From: Eleusine coracana subsp. coracana
Lineage: Eukaryota; Streptophyta; Magnoliopsida; Poales; Poaceae
DNA: 64,000 bases
Direction: 5' to 3'
Assembly (NCBI GenBank): GCA_032690845.1
Contig: CM064424.1
Location: forward strand, 33,491,969-33,555,968
Of this stretch, positions 56,444 through 64,000 are shown piece after piece. The notes under the pieces were generated by a model. The model saw only the letters and a program-made list of their open reading frames with translations, was not told the DNA's origin and made no database searches. The position numbers and the translations under genes are program-made. Every line of letters starts with the position of its first letter. Position 1 is the stretch's first letter.

Positions 56444-57148
56444 CTAAGGTGAAGTGCTTGGGCGAATGAATCCCTTTTCCAATAACTCATTCAATTGCTT
56501 TTTTAACTCAGCCAGCTCATTCAGGGCCATTTTACACGGGCGACGAGATATCGGAGAAGTTCCTGGCTGTAGCTCTATCTTAAATTCCACGTCACGGTCA
56601 GGCGGTAGACCAGAGATGTCCTCGGGAAACACATCTGGATACTCACGAATGACGAGAATACTCTTGAGTGATTGCCCTTCCAAGTGATGGACAACCAAGG
56701 CTTTAGATGAATTGGCATTTAGAGAAAGTGTGTCCTTCCCATGCAAGGGAGAGTTGATGTGAATGATGCGAGGCTCAATGTCTAGCATGGCTCTATGGGT
56801 TTTCATCCACATACCTATGATCAGGTCAATCTCTTGATCCTTGAGCATGATGAAATCAGTGGGGTAGATCTTTCGATTAATTTCTAGTGGAGCCTTACAC
56901 ACTACCTTGTTAGCAAAAAATTGTCTAGCAAGAGAGCGGACGGTGTAGCATCTATTTATGACAGTGGTGTGGAGTTTATGTTTTTGCACACAAGCTTTGC
57001 TAATGAAGTTATGCGTAGCACCAGAATCAAAAAGTGCAAGGACAGGCTGGCGATAGAGCAAGAGCGTACCGGTCAGCATAGGTTCGCCCTGATGGATATC
57101 TTCAGCATTGGTGTAGTTCACTTGGGCACTACGTGACGGTGTATTCAC
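56444..57148 (-). pseudogene. Tekay protease and RT N-terminus
   Basis: Same frame as RT. LALFDSGATHNFIS is the retropepsin active site (DSGA intact); later VFPEDISGLPPDR leads into the RT N-terminus (RPCKMALNELAELKKQL). The frame starts after gag and ends at the TAG preceding RT. Confidence 0.85.
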
Positions 57149-58258
57149 ATTCCTGTTCGGGTTCTGACGCGGGTTGCTGTTGTTGTTGTTGCGCCTAGGA
57201 GCAGTGTAGTTCTTAGCAAAATGGCTGGTACGACCACAATTGTAGCATGGGTAGTTGCTTCCTCGATCAGCAGACTGTGGGACACGAGCATTCTGGTTTC
57301 CTTGCTGCTGATATGGTGCACGGTACTGATTGTTCTACTATTGATACGGTGCACGAGGTGGAAAGTTCTACTGCTGGGGTGGCCTCGAGTAGTTCTGACC
57401 ATATCGCCGCTGATGCTGCTGCTGCGGAGATGCCCGGAAACGCTGTCCGGTAGGTGAAGTGTAAATCAGGCGGTGCTTCGCTTGTGAGGCAGTAGAGGCA
57501 CTAGCAGGGGCTTTTCTTTTGTGATATTCTTCTTCAACTTGGCGCATAGCTCCTTCCTGGACAATAGCAGCATTGACCAAGTCGTTGTATGTGCCGGTTG
57601 TTTGCCAAGTCAGACGCTCCTTTAGGGTGGCATTCATACCACGCAGAAATGCATATCTCTTTTTATCCTCAGTATTGACATACTCAGTAGCATACTGAGC
57701 CAGATGATTAAAAGCTTCAGAATATTGGAGGACATTCCTCCCTCCTTGTTTCAGATCCATAAATTCCTGGAATTTCCTCTGCATTAGGCCGGCTGGGATG
57801 AAATGAGCATGAAATGTAGTCTTGAACTCATTCCATTCAACACGGCGTCCAGCGGGCAGAGAAGCTTCATAGTTTGCCCACCAGGCGCTAGCAGAGCCCT
57901 GGAGTTGTTGGGCGGCTAATAGCACCTTCTAGTGCTCGGTGCATTCTAGCAGACCGAACTTTGTCTCGGTCTGGCGCAGCCAGTGATCGACATCCAGAGG
58001 TTCTCTGGCGCGCTGGAAGGTTGGCGGATGAGTACCTAAAAAATCTGAGTAGGTGCTCTGTCGAGGCTGATTGTTGTTGTTGTTATGGTGGCCTCCCTAT
58101 CTCGCTAGATGGGACATGATATCCACTAGCCGACGAAGAATCTTGGAGTCATTTTGCTGCCGGTTGAGTGCAGCAGCCAATACCTCAGCTAGTGAAGGCT
58201 CAGCATTAGCTCCTTGCTGAGAGCTTTCAGGATCATCCTGATTCTGAGTGCACACCAT
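57149..58258 (-). pseudogene. Tekay gag
   Basis: Start chosen at ATG 58258 (MVCTQNQDD). All segments share one frame with protease and RT, broken by stops at about 58097, 57926 and 57368. Capsid region WWANYEASLPAGRRVEWNEF to about 57500. The zinc knuckle near 57205-57250 reads CYNCGRTSHFAKNY, so the last Cys is Tyr. An Asn-rich tract follows. Confidence 0.85.
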
Positions 58259-58549
58259 GCTGCAATTTATACGATTGCACATTAGTCATTCCTCAAAATA
58301 ATCCATAGAAACACATGAGCAAGAATATAAATTTGCAAGAGGCACGGATAAATTTTCACAAGTAAGAACCATCTTCATTAATTCAATTTAGACTACATGG
58401 TTGTTAAAGGGCACCGTCACATGACTTCTTACACAAATGTGCCAACGCCTAGCTACGGTATTGTGGACACGTAATGCAAGATTCACACTCCTACATCGAA
58501 CTAGGAATACTTCTATTACACGACCATGCACCAGGGTGTAGTGATCCAT

Positions 58550-59395
58550 CTACTCCTGGTCTATGTCCTCCGGCTCTTCTGGTTCTTCCAGATCCATCAT
58601 TTCCACATCATTAATACCGTCTAGCACCATCTCTACATCCTCTTGTTCTCCATACTCCATGATGATCTCGTCCCAATTTCCTTCAATAGGAAGGTGGGCA
58701 GCCTTGAATGCGTCCAAGTCATCTTGAGCCTCAATCATATCATGTTCAAGATCTACTACATCTAGCAAGGCTTGGTCATGTTCTTCTATAATTGCATCCA
58801 TCTCTTCATTCTTTGCTTGAATTTGTTGGTTCAGTTCTGCAATTTCCTCATCCTTAGCTTGTTTTTTGACTTCAGAAAGTCGAAGTGTAGCATGAAACAC
58901 ATTCAGATGCCGGCACAAGTTTGTGCATAAGGCGAAAGTGGATAAGCCATAATACTCTATTATGGGCAGCATAGGATCATGGTGGTGATGGTTTGGATCA
59001 AAGATGAAATCCACATGCCTAATCCACTCGAAGTCCGTCACATCATTAATTGGCAGCAAGGCGACGGGTGTTCCAGTAACATCATGCTTGTGGTCTTCAT
59101 AGAATTGAGTAAGTGCCTTGAATGCAGCTACATTCCAGGTGGAAGGCAAATCTGTCCCGATGACGCTAATGGTCCAAGATTCCCATGCGGGAATGACCGA
59201 GTAATTGGCGGGAACCGCCACATGGATGACACATGAGGGGACTCCATGCTCCTAAAATTTCTTGCTAACATAGGTGGGAGGAATGGAATATCCAAATCTC
59301 TAGATAACTCTCCAAAACAGGTGAACCATCCCTGTGAACTCCAGGCCGTCGGTGATCTCCCAACATAGTGGCGGTTGATTTGTGTTTTCAGCCAT
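58550..59395 (-). pseudogene. Upstream ORF a: coiled-coil protein of Tekay element
   Basis: About 281 codons from ATG 59395, which directly follows the acceptor-like CCTTGTAG. Two in-frame TAGs (about 59307 and 59262) break the N-terminus; the rest (58550-59221) is open. Globular part with HGVPSCVIHVAVP and ALTQFYEDH, then a heptad-like coiled coil (KKQAKDEEIAELNQQIQAK) and a very acidic end (EEPEEPEDIDQE). Lies between primer site and gag. Function unknown; related in layout to ORF b. Confidence 0.6.
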
Positions 59396-59671
59396 CTACA
59401 AGGAAAGTACTTCAATTGAGTCAAAGAGTATGATCAAGCTAGAATTCGTATGAAACTCTGGTACAACAATAGTAGCGGAAAAGGGGTACAACCAAAACAT
59501 AACATAAGTCAACATAGTTTTAAGTACATGAACTCAGGATATGCGACCATCGAGTTACAAAAGCACCTCACACAGTGATCCCCCCAAAATACCACAACTT
59601 CGCGTGGTCAACAAAAGCTACCTACCCAACTTGTCCTGCCTACACGATCTAGTCCGGTCTATCATGATCAC

Positions 59672-60589
59672 CTAAGTCCGGTCTCTGGCTGGTGCCTCGT
59701 AGTCCATGTCAGACTCCTCGTCCATGTCCTCATCCGGATCCTCCTCCTCGGGTGCTGCCGGTGGTGCTAGGACCGCCTCTAGCTGCTGCTGCAGGCCCTG
59801 GTTCTCATGAGCCAGGGTCTCTAGATCCTCTCCCATGAGCTCCATCTCGTGCTGTGTAGCCGTCAACTGATGTTGCAGGTGCTCGTTGTGGTTGGCGCGC
59901 TGCTGCATAATCACGCCACGCCTATCAACCTCCTACGCGAGGGTGTCGCGCTGTCTAGTGACCTCAGTAATACGAGTCTCACTCGCCTCAAGAGCAGCGG
60001 TCAGCCACTAAATCTCCCTCTACTGTGCGTCAACCTGTGTCTATAGATCATTCCTCTACACCCAGGCCTGCTCAGTGTCAGCTAGTAAAATCCTGCTGTG
60101 GCTGCTAGCCTCCTCATCCAAGGTTAGGAGGTACTCGGAGTAGTGGGACACATGATGGTACCCCGCGTGATACACCGGATAGTCATCGCGGGCGATGCGC
60201 CTCACGCGCCTCTACCAAATCGGGTTGGCCTGGTGCCAGATGGGAATCATCTCAAACGGAGTCCTAGAGAGCGCTACGGTGTGGCGCTCGCAGAAGTGAG
60301 TGAGGGCCCTGTGGGCGTCTCTCTCCAAGCCCTCACGGAGGCTCCCACAAGTCACTGTGCTCTCCATCCCCGCCACGTCGAGGTTGCGTGGGTGAGTGGG
60401 CACGCTGATGTGCACCTCAGCAAGGGTCACCCCGTGGTGACGGATCTCGCGGTCCTTGTAAGAGGGCGACTCGTCGTAGCCCAACAAGTGTAGCAGATCC
60501 CACAAAAGTGTAGGAAAGCCACGGTGGTGGAGACCGGTGGTGTAGCGCCACCCGTCGTGCGAGAGCTCCTCAAAACCATGGTCATCCAT
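59672..60589 (-). pseudogene. Upstream ORF b: second coiled-coil protein of Tekay element
   Basis: About 305 codons from ATG 60589, directly after acceptor-like TTTTGTTCCAG. Globular part with HGVTLAEVHISVP and ALTHFCERH at the same spacing as in ORF a, then, after several in-frame stops (first near 60211), a Gln/Glu-rich coiled coil (HQLTATQHEMELMGEDLETL) and an acidic end (EEEDPDEDMDEESDM). The shared order suggests an old duplication. Function unknown. Confidence 0.6.
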
Positions 60590-61986
60590 CTGGAACAAAA
60601 ATCCAATGGTGAGTACAATGTTCTATGGGCAAAATGCACATCACTAACAACTGTCATGGTGCTGGTAATGATAGCAAAACTACATCACAACAATTTGATT
60701 GAGTCAAACTTTCCCTACAGTAAAGATGCATTTCATATAAAGTTCTATGAAATACAGAGACCAAGTTTTTTTTAGTTCACATTTTCCAGCCTCAAGTGGC
60801 AATAATACGACAATGGGTTTTAAAACGGATTCTGTCTTGACTGTACCACAGCAAAAAAAGTGGGTATTTTGAATAGAAAATAAGGTCTTAAAAATTGGGG
60901 TTGGAATCAGGTTATACCTCACTTTCATAGCTTTCCAGATTGTATTTATATTCTCAAAAATTTCAAGTAAATCTGGACTTATGAATTTTACAAGTTCAGG
61001 TTGGCAGATTATGTTTCAGGATAACAGAGGCTGAGTGTTTTGGCTCTACTGGACAGAGGGAAAATAACAAAATTGTGAAACCTATTGGAGATGAAAATAG
61101 ACTTCAAGGGCTTTCCAGATTGAGTTTAAACTCTTGCAAATTCGAAGTACAACTTTAGTTATGAAATTTTTAAGTTCAGGGTCATGCTGAAAGCAGTGAG
61201 TTGATAGATTGTACTTGTTCTCTGTTTCTGAGGTTGTTACTATTATGATCGAATTTAATTTACATTCTAGGTGACAGGGGATGTTGAGACCTTTCTGAAA
61301 AGTATTTGTATGTCTTATTTAGTTGAGTAAATTAATAGTTATGAATTTTTGAAGTTGGCAGCTAAAAACAGGACAGATTCTTGTTACCTTGTAATTAAGA
61401 ACTTTATACTTATCATGCTTAGAAAATTTTTATTCAGAGGTTGGTGAGCAATGAGAGAACCAAATTTTAGTTTAGTTATATTGGGATGCATGATGCAAAA
61501 TCTTTCATTTTATAATCCTAGCGTGCCTCTCAACACAACGCCTATTTTTGCTGATACTTAGCGGCACGGATACTTGGTAATGACCCGCACTCAACACGTA
61601 AGTCAATCTAAGTGTTATGCTAACAGTGTTAGTGTACCTGCAGAAAATCCGTTCCAGAAACAATACATCAAATTTAAAAGAAACTACGAAAAAAAGCACA
61701 TTTCTACTAGTAACGATCCATGGAAAAGGATCGCCCCGTGATAAGTCACGAGTCAACAGTGTCTCGTATCCGCCTGCAAGCACAGACACCGATATCACGC
61801 GTGTCAGTTAAGCACGCACGTACCTTCGTTTGAAGAAGCCATAAATGCAAGTAATATAAACAATCATAACCCATGTTAGCTTTGTCACCACCCTATTATC
61901 TACATGGGTAATACTAACGTATCCTCACTCGCAAATGTCATAGTTTTTTAAAATACGATTTATTTGTTGTATTATCATGGATCACA
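60590..61986 (-). other. Tekay leader upstream of ORF b
   Basis: About 1.4 kb, A/T-rich, no convincing coding sequence on either strand. Could include an intron ending at the acceptor-like site at 60590. Confidence 0.55.
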
Positions 61987-61998
61987 GCTCTGATACCA
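61987..61998 (-). other. Tekay primer-binding site
   Basis: Minus strand TGGTATCAGAGC (initiator tRNA-Met type), two bases after the LTR end. Confidence 0.9.
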
Positions 61999-62000
61999 GC

Positions 62001-64000
62001 TGTGACGCCCCTTCCCGGAGGATCGAGGTCTCGACGGTGCTGATAGCGTAGACACTTAATAATACAACATTGGTCCAAATTTAAGTTGAATATTACATGA
62101 ATACGATGATTCAGAGTGCAGCGGAATAATACAAGTTTATGAGTGTTTTGAAAACAGCAGAAGCAATAACGTTAAGAACTACGAGCTCGACGATACAGCA
62201 TAGTAATGGTTCATGCCCGAAGAACCATCACTCTAGCAACACACAACATCACTGCGGCGGCAAGTCGGACTCCCAGTGGGCGGTCCACCCCTCAGGGACC
62301 TGCATGTCCCAAGGCAACACATCTACATGCAACTCTATTTCTTAATTACCTGAAAAATACAATGGCACAAAGCCTGAGTACTAATTACTCAGCAAGATTT
62401 ACCCGTCGGACACCTAGACATGCACAGGCTCTAATAGGTGGCTTGTTTGAAAGGACTCGCACTAAGCAACCTATTAGTTCTATCAAGTTTAATTTGCCAA
62501 TTTAATGGGTTGAACTGAAATATAACTTTAGTGGCAATAATAAGATAATAGAACAAAGCATAAAGTAAGTACAACAGAAGAGTAGTAATAATCATAATCA
62601 ACAATAAACATCATAATCAATTTCCATGTATCAAGTGCAACTACACGTGATTGGCGCGGTGACCAAGAGGTACTCATTACTGCGAGGGACAGCAATTGCA
62701 ATCGATTTACACCAGCTGGGAAAACCCGAGATGCACGACACATACGCACCAATTAGGGTCGTATATGACAACCTTTCGCAAGAAAAGCACCTACACCTCA
62801 GCCCGGGTGTGGTGATGTCGAGTGGGCATGCCGTTCTGCCAGCAGTACATCGTGGTCTGAACCGCCCACTCTCGCAGCAGGAGGGTCAATGACCAACACA
62901 CCTTAACCGTCCTCAATGCAAGTGACCTTTAATGCTACATCGGTTTACTAGTGCCTATAAGCTAGCATGCATTCGGTACTGTTCAATACTTGATCAAGGG
63001 GCTGACCACGGACGGGTCCTGGGTTCGACAAGGCAGAGCTACCGCAGCCAACACCCATGTGTTGCTGCAACTTACACATGCATTATCCCTGCCCGGTCAT
63101 AATATAAAATAAACTTCTTTTAATAATTCCCGTTCCAGTGGTCAAGTTCATTCCTTAGTATTAATAATACCTTCTTAACGAGACTAGCCATTACTAAGCA
63201 TAGCGTGACAGTACCGATCCTACCAAGTTCTAAGACAATAGCATAGGTCATTTGGATATCATGCAAGGTGGGTTTCAATCAACTCCTATGACCTAATGCA
63301 ACAACAAGTATAGACACTAGTATTATTATAAACTAGCAAGACGAATGCAAACCGGGGCTTGCCTGGATCAACACTAGTGTTAGCAACTTCTACTTCCTGC
63401 TCTTGAGGGTCAACGTCCTTCTGAAAATCTTCTTCTTGCTCCTGGTTGTCGTTGCCTATATGATAGAATGGTATTTAACGACATTAGTGAAATACCGTTG
63501 AATGCAATGACATGATGCAAGCAAGCACATCGTGTTTTAATGTCAATGAAAAATTATTTTATGTTCTGGAAGCCATATGCTTCAGAGAAGGTGGGTTGTT
63601 AATTAAGATTTTAGGTATATATATTCTTTATTCAATTAAACAAGGTAAATAAGTGACATGGGCAATTAATTAATTAGCAAAACAAATTTTTGTTTCTGGA
63701 CATGTGTGATTTACTGTGTACAGAGGACCACATTAGTGATTTTTGTGCCTTGTGGCAAGGGCAGATTATTTACAGAATAATTACTAGGATTAATCTAAGC
63801 AAAAACCCTAAATAAATTCCAGAGCATAATATAATTCATATTTTGCCAAATCAAAATTTGGGGTGGTAGATGTTCATTTGTTTACATAGCATGCCAAAAA
63901 TCAGGATTTTATTCCATTCCTAGAATTTCTGGTGAATTAATATGTGTTTGGACAATTAAATGAATCAATAAAATTATATGAACAGAGACATTGATTTGAC
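62001..64000 (-). repeat. Tekay 5' LTR, partial
   Basis: Starts TGTGACGCCCC and follows 48868 to about 50880 almost base for base, with scattered substitutions and short indels (for example a ~9-bp loss near 63342). Continues past the window end. No gene. Confidence 0.88.

Larger units (their letters stand above)
48868..64000 (-). mobile_element. Tekay/Del-type chromovirus, partly outside window
   Basis: Minus strand: 5' LTR from 62001 rightward (cut by the window end), tRNA-Met primer site, two upstream ORFs, gag, protease, RT, RNase H, integrase, chromodomain, polypurine tract, 3' LTR 48868-52596. RT motifs, a chromodomain after integrase and very long LTRs fit the Tekay/Del lineage. Many stops and frameshifts and an inserted element make it inactive. 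AGGAT (48863-48867) is the candidate target duplication; its partner lies outside the window. Confidence 0.85.

Noticed and set aside
1..64000. CRISPR arrays, tRNA or rRNA genes, bacterial-type operons
   Set aside because: None seen; the repeats present are LTRs, tandem duplications and microsatellites of a plant nuclear genome.

Overview
This window is transposon-dominated plant nuclear DNA. Every large block is a recognisable plant transposable element, most of them broken and nested in one another. The grass (Poaceae) assignment is an inference from family resemblance: CRM-type centromeric chromovirus, Athila with an env-like gene, Tat-lineage gypsy with a second RNase H, a Dasheng-like non-autonomous element, Tekay/Del with giant LTRs. 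Two CRM-type copies suggest, but do not prove, a pericentromeric or centromeric position. I saw no CRISPR array, operon, rRNA or tRNA gene.

Layout. 1-10963 (+): a compound Athila array; an internally deleted copy (1-1419) shares an LTR (1420-2712) with a second copy (internal 2713-9017, 3' LTR 9018-10963) that keeps gag, protease and an env-like gene but has no reverse transcriptase. 10964-15640 (+): an L1-type LINE (ORF1 plus the start of ORF2), split by a solo copia LTR (11176-13202, perfect 5-bp duplication CGCCC). 15641 to about 17600: truncated Tekay LTR. 17700-21060 (-): the only host-gene-like DNA, an HVA22-family exon and a lipase-like first exon, with an internal 292-bp tandem duplication and a GC-rich upstream end. 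21182-22182: pieces of copia and one CACTA end.

22306-38258 (-): a Tat-lineage gypsy element (5' LTR at 37727, primer site, gag, protease, RT, RNase H, second RNase H, integrase). It contains a Dasheng-like non-coding element (22412-28367) and a deleted CRM copy (30163-33147, duplication AGCGA/AGTGA) that splits the second RNase H. 38259-48867 (+): a copia element (LTR, primer site, gag) interrupted by a nearly intact CRM element (40088-47880, perfect duplication AATGC). 48868-64000 (-): a Tekay/Del chromovirus with 3.7-kb LTRs, itself carrying a truncated LTR-retrotransposon insertion (53064 to about 54133) between integrase core and chromodomain, and two related coiled-coil ORFs upstream of gag.

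Order of events read from nesting: Tat and copia are hosts; copia landed in or beside the Tat 5' LTR; the full CRM and the Tekay element landed in copia; the deleted CRM landed in Tat. The full-length CRM is the best preserved: LTRs of equal length that look nearly identical and only two in-frame stops in gag-pol. No cellular gene in the window looks intact.
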